A stretch of DNA of 63,802 nucleotides, from NCBI GenBank assembly GCA_003220685.1, contig QHTE01000044.1, forward strand, positions 180,223 through 244,024. The letters run 5' to 3'. This DNA comes from Candidatus Rokuibacteriota bacterium (GTDB lineage: Bacteria; Methylomirabilota; Methylomirabilia; Rokubacteriales; CSP1-6). Below the pieces are notes generated by a model. The model did no database searches, had not been told where the DNA came from, and saw nothing but the letters and a program-made list of their open reading frames with translations. The position numbers were made by a program, and so were the translations under genes. Shown one piece after another: positions 42,672 through 50,890 of the stretch (its first letter is position 1; each line of letters opens with the position of its first letter).

Positions 42672-43199
42672 TCAGCGCTGGTAGCGCGCGCGCTGCTCGG
42701 GCTGGAGCGCGACGATGCTCTCGGCGGATCGGTCGAAGATCTGTGGCACCGGCCAGCCCTGGAGGCCCGCGTAGGTGTCGATCTGCGACCGATGGTGCAC
42801 CTCGTGCTCGAGCATCATCATGAGAAGCCGCCATCCCGGCAGCGTTCCGGGCGTGTCGATCATGTCGATCCGGCGCGTGAGCCACTCCGGCGGCGTCTCG
42901 CGAAGCAGCGCGACGAAGCGTTCCGCGGACGAGCGCAGCCAGGGAAGCCACGTGCGCTGGTCGGCGCGGTCGATGTCGGCGGTCGAGAAGGTCCAGCCCT
43001 CGCCGCGGTACGCGCTGGCGAAGTAGAGACGCGAGCCGCCGATGTGCGCGACGAGCTCGCCGAAGCCCCAGCCGGCCTCGCCATCCGCCGCCGGCGGCCG
43101 CCACGCGGCCGCCTCGGGCGGGAGCGCAGCGACGTCGCGCTCGGTCCGGCGGCGCACGCTGTCGAAGAAGCGCAAGTAGGACTCGACGTCGGTGATCAT
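42672..43199 (-). CDS. DinB-family metalloprotein
   Basis: The 175-residue protein is a four-helix bundle of the DinB/YfiT type. Metal-binding His are visible in LVAHIGGSRLYF and in LEHEVHHRSQID, giving the usual three-His pattern. Members include thiol-dependent transferases that use bacillithiol or mycothiol; the substrate is unknown. Its start overlaps the stop of the flavin monooxygenase gene by ATGA. The 47 bases between its end and the selenoprotein start hold nothing obvious. Confidence 0.85.
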   Translation of the reverse strand: MITDVESYLRFFDSVRRRTERDVAALPPEAAAWRPPAADGEAGWGFGELVAHIGGSRLYFASAYRGEGWTFSTADIDRADQRTWLPWLRSSAERFVALLRETPPEWLTRRIDMIDTPGTLPGWRLLMMMLEHEVHHRSQIDTYAGLQGWPVPQIFDRSAESIVALQPEQRARYQR

Positions 43200-44299
43200 G
43201 CCAATCGCTCTCTTTCGATCGCGGCGCGCAGCCGCGGCAGCACGTCCGACGCGACGCGCCGGCATTCCTCCACGTGCGGGAACCCCGACAGGATGAACTC
43301 GTCGATGCCGAGGCGCCAGTAGGCGGCGAGCTCCGCCGTCACCTGCTCCGGGTCGCCCACGATCGCCGTCCCGAGGTTCACGCGCACCTTCGAGATCCCG
43401 TTCCAGAGCCGGGGCGCCCGCTCGCGGAGCTCGGCCCGGAGCTGCGCCTGCTGGCCCACCATCGGCGTGCCCGCGAACGCGCTCTGCCGCTGCGCCACCA
43501 CGCGCTCGTCCACCCGCGACATCAGCTCCTCGGCGGCGGCCCACGCGTCGCGCTCGGTCGCGCGCACGACCAGGTGCGTGCGCAGGCCGAACACCGGCCG
43601 ATGGCCCCGGGCGCGGTACGCCGTCCGCACGCGGTCCAGTAGCTTGGCGATGTCGTCCAGCGGCTGGATCCACGCCAGGTACACCTCGGCGCCGGCCGCC
43701 GCGAACTCGAGGGCGCGCGGCGAGGCGCCGCCCACGTAGAACCGCGGCCCGCCGGCCACCGGCCCCGGCGACACCACCGCGCCCTTCAGCCGCACGGTGC
43801 TCCCCTCGAACACCACGGGCTCCGGCTTCGCCCACAAGGCCCGCAGCGCGGCGATGAACTCCTCACCCTGCTCGTAGCGGCGGTCGTGGTCGATCGTGAC
43901 GCCGAGCCGCTCGAAATCGCCCTGGATCCCGCCGGGTACGACGTTGATGTCCAGCCGCCCGCCGCTGATCTGGTCGAGCGCCGCCGCCATCTGTGCGAAG
44001 AGTCCGGTCGAGATGAATCCCGGCCGGATCGCCACCAGGAACCGGATGCGGCGCGTCACCGCGGCGAGCGCCGTCACCGTCGTCCACGTCTCCGCCAGCG
44101 GCGCCGTCTCCCCGAAGAGCCCGTTCGCGAACCGGGTCGGGATCAGCAGCGAGTAGTAGCCTTCGGCCTCGGCGGTCTCCACGACCCGGCGCAGGTAGTC
44201 GAACGTCGGCGGCCGCTCCGCGCGCCACGTGCCGATGTGCTCGCCGTCGCCGTCGATCGGGATGAACCAGTCGAACCGCGGCTCGGGTCTCCGCTCCAC
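43196..44299 (-). CDS. LLM-class flavin-dependent monooxygenase (SsuD-like)
   Basis: The protein is 367 residues from GTG 44299; an in-frame extension to 44536 has no ribosome-binding site and reads like shadow sequence. It has the TIM-barrel features of the luciferase-like family: FDWFIPIDGDGEHIG, LLIPTRFANG, RIRFLVAIRPGFISTGLFAQMAAALDQISGGRLDINVVPGG and an EQGEEFIAALRALW region. This matches alkanesulfonate monooxygenase SsuD, which releases sulfite from alkanesulfonates with FMNH2. With the sulfite oxidase at 56.6 kb it would fit organosulfur use. A flavin reductase is not adjacent. Confidence 0.88.
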   Translation of the reverse strand: MERRPEPRFDWFIPIDGDGEHIGTWRAERPPTFDYLRRVVETAEAEGYYSLLIPTRFANGLFGETAPLAETWTTVTALAAVTRRIRFLVAIRPGFISTGLFAQMAAALDQISGGRLDINVVPGGIQGDFERLGVTIDHDRRYEQGEEFIAALRALWAKPEPVVFEGSTVRLKGAVVSPGPVAGGPRFYVGGASPRALEFAAAGAEVYLAWIQPLDDIAKLLDRVRTAYRARGHRPVFGLRTHLVVRATERDAWAAAEELMSRVDERVVAQRQSAFAGTPMVGQQAQLRAELRERAPRLWNGISKVRVNLGTAIVGDPEQVTAELAAYWRLGIDEFILSGFPHVEECRRVASDVLPRLRAAIERERLA

Positions 44300-44378
44300 G
44301 ATCGGAACCCTATCAAACCTGGACGGGCTAGGCCAGCATCGTGCGTGGGGACGGAGTCGATGATGATATGTTCGCGGC

Positions 44379-45047
44379 GTGAGTCCTCGGCATCGCAGCC
44401 TGCCGCTCCTGTTCCGGATCGTGAGCGCGCGGCCTCGACTGTTTTCCTCGGCGGCGGTCGGCTTCGTAGTGGCCGCCGCAACCGTGCTCGCAACGGACTG
44501 GCGGTTCGGGACACGTCTGCTGACCGGCTGGGACATCGCGGTAGCGCTCTATCTCGGGCTGGCGTTCCATATGATCGTGACCTCCGACGTCCGGCACATC
44601 CGCCGCAATGCCGCCGAGCAGGACGAGGGACAGCTCACGATCCTGACGTGCACGGTGGCGGCGGCGCTGGCGAGCCTCGCCGCCATCTTCGCCGTGCTCG
44701 GCACGGCCGGTGGCACCCCCCGGCCGCGGAGCCCGCTGATTCTGGCCAGCTTCACCATTCTCCTGTCGTGGACGTTCATCCACACGATGTTCGCGCTGCA
44801 CTACGCTCACGAGTTCTACGACGAGACGGCCGGCCGGGGGATGAGCTTCCCGGGCGGCGACCCGCATCCTGACTATCTGGACTTCGTCTACTTCTCGTTC
44901 GTCATCGGCATGACGTCGCAGGTCTCCGACGTGGCGATCACCAGCAAGCTGATCCGCCGCACCGCCACCGTCCACGGCGTCGTGTCCTTCTTGTTCAACG
45001 CCGCGCTCCTGGCCCTCACCGTCAACATCGCCGCGAGCGCGATCTAG
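44379..45047 (+). CDS. DUF1345 membrane protein
   Basis: The 222-residue protein starts at GTG 44379 and has about five to six membrane helices. The DUF1345 signature HTMFALHYAHEFYDE and PDYLDFVYFSFVIGMTSQVSDVAITSK is clear, followed by RRTATVHGVVSFLFNAALLALTVNIAASAI. The family resembles a truncated voltage-gated channel or porter and its function is not established. It is convergent with the DedA-rhodanese gene; with the read-through end at 45067 the gap is 19 bases. Confidence 0.9.
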   Translation: MSPRHRSLPLLFRIVSARPRLFSSAAVGFVVAAATVLATDWRFGTRLLTGWDIAVALYLGLAFHMIVTSDVRHIRRNAAEQDEGQLTILTCTVAAALASLAAIFAVLGTAGGTPRPRSPLILASFTILLSWTFIHTMFALHYAHEFYDETAGRGMSFPGGDPHPDYLDFVYFSFVIGMTSQVSDVAITSKLIRRTATVHGVVSFLFNAALLALTVNIAASAI

Positions 45048-45066
45048 ATTCGCGGGCCCCGACGCG

Positions 45067-46044
45067 CTACGTCGCGGCGGCGCCCTCGCTCGTCCGGGCC
45101 GGCGGGAGCTCCAGCGCCACGACGGGAAAGTTCAGGGCCATCCAGCCCGCCAGGCCTCCCTGCAGCGGATGCACCCGCGTCACTCCCTTGCGTCTGAGCG
45201 AGAGCGCCACCCGGGCGCTCGTAGCTTCGTTCGGTCAGGAGCAGTAGAGGACGAGCTCCCGCGAGCGCAGGAACTCCCACTGGTGCTGGTCGAGCTCGTC
45301 GATCGACATCCAGCGGCTCCCCGGAATCGCGAACGGCGTCGCCTCGACTTCGAGCCGCGTCCGCAGATCGACGATCATGACGGCCTCGCCGGCGGCGAGC
45401 CGGCTCTTCAGCGTCTCCGGGGTGATGCGGGCGATGCGGAGCGCGCGCAGAAACAGACGACGTCGCACGTACTTCGCCACGATGTAGCCGGCGACCACCG
45501 CCGCCACGACGCCGACCGCGCGCTCCAGCCGGGCGAGCTGCGCGACGATCGTGGTGATCGCGTCGCTGAACAGGTATCCGACCCACGTCCAGAGCCCCGC
45601 CCACAGCAAGACGCCGAGGATCTCGTAGCAGACGAACCGCAATCGCCCGACGCCGAAGATGCCGGCCATGGGCGGCATCACCGTCGTCAGGCCCGGCAGG
45701 AACTTCGCGACCAGCATTCCCCGGACGCCATAGCGGACGAAGATGTCCTGAGTCCGCCGGATGCACGAGTCGGGCTCGAGCGACAAGCGGCAGAGCCGAG
45801 CGAGCACCGGGGCGCCGCGCCGCCGGCCCACCTCGTACCATGCGAGATCGACGGTGAGCGCGACGACGGTGATCGCCCCCAGCACGAGCGGGATGCTCCC
45901 GCGTCCGGTGGCCGCGAGCGCGCCGACGCCCAGGAGCGCCGGCACTGCCGGCAGCGGGACTCCGACTTGCTCGGCGACGACGAGGATCGGGAGAATGACG
46001 GCGCCGTACCGCGCGAGCAGCTCCAGACTATCGGCCGGGTTCAC
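45067..46044 (-). CDS. DedA-family membrane protein fused to a rhodanese domain with in-frame UGA (Sec270)
   Basis: From ATG 46044 the first 269 residues are a DedA protein (about five helices, KFLPGLTTVMPPMAGIFG motif) and the start of a rhodanese domain (IVDLRTRLEVEATPFAIPGS). The frame then meets TGA at 45237-45235 directly after ELVLYCS and continues PNEATSARVALSLRRKGV, then TRVHPLQGGLAGWMAL to a TAG at 45067. DedA-rhodanese proteins have YC-S-C-PNEA at this place, so the UGA replaces the catalytic Cys. The 56 residues after the UGA are exactly the missing end of the domain. A hairpin follows the UGA at SECIS distance. Rhodaneses transfer sulfur or selenium through this residue. A stop mutation is the alternative. 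Confidence 0.83.
45202..45220 (-). promoter_or_regulatory. SECIS-like hairpin for the rhodanese selenoprotein
   Basis: GAGCGCC (45220-45214) and GGCGCTC (45208-45202) form a perfect 7-bp stem with loop CGGGT. The first loop G lies 23 bases after the UGA, as expected for bacterial SECIS elements. Both candidate SECIS elements in this window have a five-base loop beginning CG. Confidence 0.6.
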
Positions 46045-46068
46045 GATCGCGTCGCCGGAGCCGGGGGC

Positions 46069-46537
46069 CTATCTCGGCAGATCGGGCGGGCGGCTCACCT
46101 CCGGGTCGATCCGGCCGGTGAGCGCCTTCATGAACTCGACGAGATCGGCGCGCTCCTGCGCGGTGAGCCTGAGCGGCTTCATGTCCGACGAGAGCCACGG
46201 GTTCTTCACGCCCCCCCGATCGTAGTACGCGACCACGTCCTCGAGCGTCTTCTCGCTGCCGTCGTGCATGTACGGCCCGCGCCTGGCCACGTCGCGCAGG
46301 GTCGGCGTCTTGAACGCGCCCTGGTCCGGATCGTCTCGGGTGACGGTGTAGGGGCCCAGATCGGGATCTCTCACCGCCATGCCCACGCCGATGTTGCGGT
46401 AGCTCTCGCCGGTGAAGTTGAAGCCCGCGTGGCACCGCGAGCACATCGCCTTGCCCTCGAACAGGCGCAGCCCTCGCTGGGCCGCCTCGGACATCGCGCT
46501 CCGGTCGCCCGCCTGGAAGCGGTCGTAGGGAGAATCG
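46069..46537 (-). pseudogene. C-terminal fragment of a di-heme cytochrome c peroxidase (MauG/CcpA type)
   Basis: The frame reads SPYDRFQAGDRSAMSEAAQR, then GLRLFEGKAMCSRCHAGFNFTG with a C-x-x-C-H heme site, NIGVGMAV, TPTLRDVARRGPYMHDG, and VEFMKALTGRIDPEVSRPPDLPR to the stop. This is the second half of bacterial cytochrome c peroxidases. The first heme domain and signal peptide are absent: upstream of about 46537 the same strand codes, in another frame, for a sugar isomerase. The fragment has no start codon with a ribosome-binding site at its head, so it is likely not expressed as a peroxidase. Confidence 0.8.
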
Positions 46538-47204
46538 CCCGATGTCCGTGGCTGTCGGCCACGCGCACCTCGCCGCACCGTCCGAGATCCATCGCGTCGA
46601 GGAAGCCGTCGATGCCCTCGGGAACGAGGTGCGCGTGATTGACCGTGAACGCCCAGCCGAGGCTCGGCGACTGGATCCGGCCGAAGTACTCCCGGCACTC
46701 CTCGAGATTGTGGGCGAGATAGCGGATCTCGGCGTGCTCCGGCTCCCGGTTGAGGTTCTCCAGGAGCAGCCGCGCGCCGGCCCGCTCGGCAAGCGCGGCG
46801 GCGCGCTGGAGGCGCTCGATGCCGGCGGCGCGGCGCGCGGCGTAGTCGCCGGTGAAGTGATAGCCCCCGTGGACGACGATCCACTCGGCGCCGAGACGAC
46901 CCCCGAGGTCGATGTACGTCTCGAGGTATTGCTCGGCGGCGTCGGCCAGGAGCGACGTCTCGGCGACGTTGACGGCCGACGCCGAATGCAGGCCCAGGTG
47001 AATGCGGTGTCGCTCGCACGTGGCGCGAAGCGCCGCCTCGCGCGCGGCCGTCCAGGTGGCGGGCGCGTTGGGGTTGGGATGGTCCGGCGCGCCCTCGAGG
47101 CACATGTCGACGTAGTGCACGCCGTTCGCGGCCGCCCAGGCGAGGCCGTCCTCCAGGCGCCGCCGGCCTCCTAGGTCGACTCCGATCCGCTCGCGCAAGG
47201 TCAT
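46538..47204 (-). pseudogene. sugar phosphate isomerase/epimerase with lost C-terminus
   Basis: From ATG 47204 about 222 codons encode an AP-endonuclease-2-like TIM barrel: GLAWAAANGVHYVDMCLEG, HLGLHSASAVNVAE, WIVVHGGYHFTGDYAARRAAG, LLLENLNREPEHAEI, NHAHLVPEGIDGFLDAM and VRVADSHGH. After GHRA the reading frame runs out of frame into the peroxidase fragment and ends at 46371. A normal protein would be about 270-280 residues, so the last strand and helix are missing. Metal-binding Glu and His of the barrel are still present, but the truncation makes activity doubtful. The upstream enoyl-CoA hydratase is six bases away. Confidence 0.75.
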
Positions 47205-47210
47205 GGCGCG

Positions 47211-47999
47211 CTACCGTCCGCGAAACGCGGGCGTGCGCTTCTCGCGCCAGGCTCGGTGCCCCTCGGCCTTGTCCTCGGTCAGCTCGAGGGTCGCGAACCG
47301 GTAGAGATCGACGAGCGATGCGTCCGACAGGTTCGGGATGTCGAGACCCGTCAGCAGCGATTCCTTCGTGAGACGCGCGGCGAGCGGCGGCAAGGACGCG
47401 ATGTGGCCGGCCACTTCCAGCGCCTGGTCCATCACCTTGCCGTGCGGCACCAGCCACTGCGCGAGCCCGATGCGGTGGGCTTCCTGCGCCGTGAGCGGGA
47501 AGCCCATGGCCAGGCGCATCGCGTGGCCCCGGCCGACCCAGCGCGCGAGCCGCGTGCTGCCGCCGTACGCCGGCAGGATGCCGAGCGTCACCTGCGGCAG
47601 CCGCCACTCCGCCCGCTCGGAGGCCACCAGCAGGTCGCAGCAGAAGGTCACGATGCAGCCGATGCCCACGGCGTAGCCGTTGACAGCGCCGACGAGCGGC
47701 TTGGGGAAGTTCCCGAGGACTTCGAAGGCGCGGCCGCGACGCTTGGCGATGCTCTTGATGAAGTCGGCGGCCGACGCCATAGTGTGCGTGCGCGGATCCT
47801 TGAGGTTCGCGCCGGCGGAGAACGCGCCGCCCGCGTCGTCGCCCGTCAGGATCGCGCAGCGGATCTCGTCGTCGTCCTCCATGGCGGCGAAATGGCGCGC
47901 GAGGCCTTCGTTGAAATCGGCGCCCCAGGCGTTGCGCGCCTCGGGGCGACTCAGGGTGACGATGCCGATGGGTCCGCGCCGCGCGAACGAGACGGGCAT
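47211..47999 (-). CDS. enoyl-CoA hydratase/isomerase family protein
   Basis: The 262-residue protein is intact: FARRGPIGIVTLSRPEARNAWG, the oxyanion-hole segments GGAFSAGANLKDPRTHT and GAVNGYAVGIGCIVTFCCDLLVAS, EWRLPQVTLGILPAYGGSTRLARWVGRG and the C-terminal AWREKRTPAFRGR. The Glu usually found in the E-x-x-L-G-I/L-x-P-G-G motif is replaced by a Gln/Val-containing LPQVTLGILPAYGG, so simple hydratase activity is not certain. It has a good promoter 38-66 bases upstream and heads a unit with the truncated isomerase. Confidence 0.88.
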   Translation of the reverse strand: MPVSFARRGPIGIVTLSRPEARNAWGADFNEGLARHFAAMEDDDEIRCAILTGDDAGGAFSAGANLKDPRTHTMASAADFIKSIAKRRGRAFEVLGNFPKPLVGAVNGYAVGIGCIVTFCCDLLVASERAEWRLPQVTLGILPAYGGSTRLARWVGRGHAMRLAMGFPLTAQEAHRIGLAQWLVPHGKVMDQALEVAGHIASLPPLAARLTKESLLTGLDIPNLSDASLVDLYRFATLELTEDKAEGHRAWREKRTPAFRGR

Positions 48000-48036
48000 G
48001 CTGGCCTCCTGCCGCCGGGAATCGCCTCGAGCCGTC

Positions 48037-48065
48037 AGTGTCGGTGGCCGTTCTCAGGTTGTCAA
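48037..48065 (-). promoter_or_regulatory. sigma-70-like promoter of the enoyl-CoA hydratase gene
   Basis: On the minus strand a perfect TTGACA (48065-48060) is followed after 17 bases by GACACT (48042-48037). The -10 matches three of six bases. Its position fits transcription of the gene beginning at 47999. Confidence 0.5.
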
Positions 48066-48100
48066 CCGGCGCAGCGGGCGGTGGCGCCGGGCCGGCGGCA

Positions 48101-48560
48101 CTAGCCGCGGCGCAGCAGCGGCGGCAGCTGACTGAGATCGCGAATCTCGAAGTCGGGCTCCGGCACCCCGGCGCGCCGCGCGCGCCCGTCGCGATTGACC
48201 CACGCGACGCGCAGGCCCGCCGCCTTCGCGCCCTTGACGTCGTCAACGTCGCTGTCACCGACGTGCAGGACTTCGTGGGGCGCCAATCCGAGCCGCTCGA
48301 GCGCGCGCTCGAAGACGAGCCGATGCGGCTTGTAGGCGCCCACGGCCTCGGAGATCAGGATGAACTCGACCGGCAGCGTGAAGTTCCACGCCGCGACGTG
48401 CTCGTGGTCGGCGTTCGAAACGATGGCCGTGCGGACGGGGCCGAGGCCGTCCAGCACCTCGCGGGTCTCGGGATAGAGCTCGATCTTCGTTGTCACCTGG
48501 AAGAAGAGCTCCACGTACGGCGCGGCGTCCGCGCCGACGTCGAACTGCCGCAGCACCATC
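48101..48560 (-). pseudogene. C-terminal part of a HAD-superfamily hydrolase
   Basis: The frame contains ELYPETREVLDGLGPVRTAI, VSNADHEHVAAW (motif II), VGAYKPHRLVFERALERLGL (motif III Lys) and VLHVGDSDVDDVKGAKAAGL (motif IV), ending PPLLRRG. The N-terminal D-x-D-G-T nucleophile motif is missing. Upstream of about 48560 the same frame is a ferritin-VIT1 protein, so the HAD part is an in-frame fusion lacking its catalytic Asp. It cannot be an active phosphatase as it stands. Confidence 0.8.
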
Positions 48561-49104
48561 GACGCGCCGACCACGCCCATGACCAGGCTGAGATTCGAGC
48601 AGAGCCCGTCGTTGGCGCCGAGGACCGCGGCGCGCAGCGCGTTGCCGCCGACCGATCGATGCCGGCCCTCGAGGCGGCCGAGGAAGCTCCCTGCAGACCG
48701 CGGGGTTGGCTCGACACGAGCTGCTGCAGCACCTTCGCGTGCCATCGCTCGTGGCCGGGCATCGCGGTGCCGGCGGTCTCTGGCTGTTTCAGGTAGCTGT
48801 TCTGATCGACAGTTTCCTTCGCCGCGATCGTCGCCAGCACCAGATCGGGGCCCAGGCGCCGTGCGATGGCCGCCAGCACTCGGCTCCGCCACGAGGCGCG
48901 CAGCGGCGGCACCTTCGCGCCGACACGCCGCAGGCGGTCCTCCCAGAACCCGATGTGACCCTCCTCCATCGCCGCCAGGTTGGCGTACACCTTCGCGAGC
49001 CGGGGATCGGGCTCGCTGGCCGACATCGCGCGATACTCCGCCGCGCTGTCGACTTCGTCTTGCCAGTTCTCGAGGTAGCGCCGAGCGTCCGCAGAGTCGC
49101 CCAT
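48561..49104 (-). pseudogene. ferritin-like/VIT1-CCC1 transporter gene, frameshifted and truncated
   Basis: From ATG 49104 the frame encodes a ferritin-like domain: MGDSADARRYLENWQDEVDS, KVYANLAAMEEGHIGFWEDRL (a metal-binding E-E-x-x-H) and AKVLQQLVSSQPRGLQG. At about 48691 the frame must shift by one base to continue as GSFLGRLEGRHRSVGGNALR and AAVLGANDGLCSNLSLVMGV, the start of a VIT1/CCC1 iron or manganese transporter. The transporter then stops after VVGAS at about 48562, where a HAD hydrolase fragment is joined. So the gene has both an indel and a large loss of its membrane part. Confidence 0.78.
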
Positions 49105-49150
49105 GATGGAACTGACCATACAACGCTTTCCGTGCCTGGAGCCACCCCAG

Positions 49151-49190
49151 ACGCGCCTCGGCCGGCGGGGCCCTGCCCCGCACCGGCCGG
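49151..49190 (+). repeat. palindromic GC-rich repeat, long form, copy 1
   Basis: ACGCGCCTCGGCC is followed by GGCGGGGCCC, TGCCCCGC and GGCCGG, forming a strong hairpin (GCGGGGC/GCCCCGC stem). It shares 21 identical bases with the reverse complement of copy 2 at 50891-50933. The two copies flank the ABC binding-protein gene in opposite orientation. Copy 3 is the short form at 39315. Confidence 0.65.
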
Positions 49191-49213
49191 CGGCGCACGC
49201 CCCGCCAACCTGC

Positions 49214-49249
49214 GATAATGGGCCGGCCCGAACGGCGCTCGAGCGCCGT
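49214..49249 (+). promoter_or_regulatory. -10-like box and perfect palindrome in the binding-protein leader
   Basis: GATAAT (49214-49219) matches five of six -10 bases, though no good -35 is seen. ACGGCGCTC-GAGCGCCGT (49232-49249) is a perfect 18-base palindrome just downstream of it and upstream of the AAGGAGG site and ATG at 49273. It may be an operator or an mRNA hairpin controlling the transporter. Confidence 0.45.
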
Positions 49250-49272
49250 CTCGTCTCAAGGAGGTTCATCCT

Positions 49273-50874
49273 ATGCGCCTGCTCACGCTCACGTCCCTGC
49301 TCGTCGCGGCGCTCGTGAGCGCCGCGCCCGCCGCATCGGCTCAGACATTCGTCTTCGGGGCGCAGGGCGAGCCCGTCCAGCTCGACCCGGCCGTCATCAC
49401 CGACGGCATCTCGTCGCGTCTCACGCGCCAGATATTCGACGGCCTCGTGAAGTATCGCGGCGCCACCACCGAGGTCGAGCCCGCGCTGGCCGAGAAGTGG
49501 GAGGTTTCGCGCGACGGCAAGGTGTGGACGTTCCAGCTCCGCCGGTCGGTGAAGTTCCACGACGGCACGCCGCTCGACGCCGCCGCCATCGTCTGGAACT
49601 TCGAGCGCTGGTGGAAGGCGAGCCATCCCCAGCACGACAACCAGGTGAAGGCGGGGCAGACCTTCGAGTACTGGGAGGCGCAGTTCGCCGGCTTCGACGA
49701 CAAGTCGATCGTCGGCGCCGTGGACGCCGTCGGCACGCACACCGTGCGCATCACGCTCAAGGAGCCGCAGGCGCCCTTCCTGGCGAATCTGGCGATGTTC
49801 GTCTTCGACATCGCGAGCCCCAAGGCCGTGGAGCGCTGGGGCACGGAGTTCGGCAAGCACCCGGTGGGCACCGGCGCCTACAAGTTCGTGGAGTGGAAGC
49901 CGAACCAGGAGGTCGTGCTGGAGGCGAATGCCGACTACTGGGGTCAGAAGCCCCGGATCAAGCGCCTGGTCATCCGCAACCTCAAGGACAACTCGCAGCG
50001 GCTCGGCGCGCTCAAGGCCGGCGAGATCCACGGCATGGAAGGGCTCAATCCTGACGACGTCGGCGTGGTGAAGAACGACGCCAACCTCCAGCTGCTCCTG
50101 CGGCCGACGAACACGACGGGCTACATCGCGTTCAACTACAAGGTGAAGGAGTTCCAGGACAAGCGCGTGCGCCAGGCCTTCGCCCACGCCATCAACAAGC
50201 GGGGCATCGTCGACGCGCTCTACGGAGGCACCGGGCTCGTCGCGAGCCAGTTCCAGCCTCCCGCGCTCTGGGGCTACAACCGCGAGCTGAAGGATTACGA
50301 GTACGGCCCGAGCCACGCTCAGGCGCTGCTCCGCGAGGCCGGCCTGTCGCAAGGCCTGTCGGACATCACGTGGGAGGACGGCAAGAAGGAGCCGCTGGTC
50401 TTCTGGTACATGTCGCGCTCGCGGCCGTACTTCCCGAACCCGAAGGAGATCGCCGAGGCGATGGCGGCGGACCTCGCGAAGGTCGGCGTCAAGACGCAGC
50501 TGCAGACCACCGAGTGGGCGGTCTACCTCGACAAGCGAAAGAACGGGCAGATGCCGCTCTACATGCTCGGCTGGACGGGTGACAACGGCGATCCGGACAA
50601 TTTCCTCTGCTACTTCTTCTGCCAGCCCGGCGCCGCGCGCGAGGGCTTCTACGCCAACAAGCCGCTGGCCGACGTGCTCCTGCGCGCGCAGAAGCTCACG
50701 CAGCAGTCGGAGCGGGCGAAGCTCTACCGTCAGGCCGAGCAGCTCCTGCGTGACGACGTCGGCCGGCTCTTCGTCGCCAACAACCAGCCGCCGCTGGCGT
50801 TCGCGAAGCGTGTGAAGGGCTACGTGCCGCACCCGACGGGGTCGGAGTACTTCAACACCGTCGAGATGCAATAG
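49273..50874 (+). CDS. family 5 ABC transporter substrate-binding protein (peptide/nickel type)
   Basis: The 533-residue protein has a signal peptide (LLTLTSLLVAALVSAAPAASA) and the SBP family 5 fold: VFGAQGEPVQLDPAVITDGISSRLTRQIFDGLVKY, WTFQLRRSVKFHDGTPLDAAAIVWNFERW, PVGTGAYKFVEWKPNQEVVLEAN and MLGWTGDNGDPDNFLCYFFC. It would bind oligopeptides, opines or other substrates and feed the permeases downstream. AAGGAGG lies before the ATG. A GC-rich repeat lies on each side. No ATPase genes follow in this cluster, so they must be elsewhere. Confidence 0.93.
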   Translation: MRLLTLTSLLVAALVSAAPAASAQTFVFGAQGEPVQLDPAVITDGISSRLTRQIFDGLVKYRGATTEVEPALAEKWEVSRDGKVWTFQLRRSVKFHDGTPLDAAAIVWNFERWWKASHPQHDNQVKAGQTFEYWEAQFAGFDDKSIVGAVDAVGTHTVRITLKEPQAPFLANLAMFVFDIASPKAVERWGTEFGKHPVGTGAYKFVEWKPNQEVVLEANADYWGQKPRIKRLVIRNLKDNSQRLGALKAGEIHGMEGLNPDDVGVVKNDANLQLLLRPTNTTGYIAFNYKVKEFQDKRVRQAFAHAINKRGIVDALYGGTGLVASQFQPPALWGYNRELKDYEYGPSHAQALLREAGLSQGLSDITWEDGKKEPLVFWYMSRSRPYFPNPKEIAEAMAADLAKVGVKTQLQTTEWAVYLDKRKNGQMPLYMLGWTGDNGDPDNFLCYFFCQPGAAREGFYANKPLADVLLRAQKLTQQSERAKLYRQAEQLLRDDVGRLFVANNQPPLAFAKRVKGYVPHPTGSEYFNTVEMQ

Positions 50875-50890
50875 CGTCGCTTTGCGCGCC

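Noticed and set aside
48493..50871. 792-codon minus-strand open frame running through the ABC binding-protein gene
   Set aside because: The part beyond 49104 is antisense to a clear SBP family 5 gene and has low-complexity composition. Only the last section, encoding the ferritin-like domain, is real.
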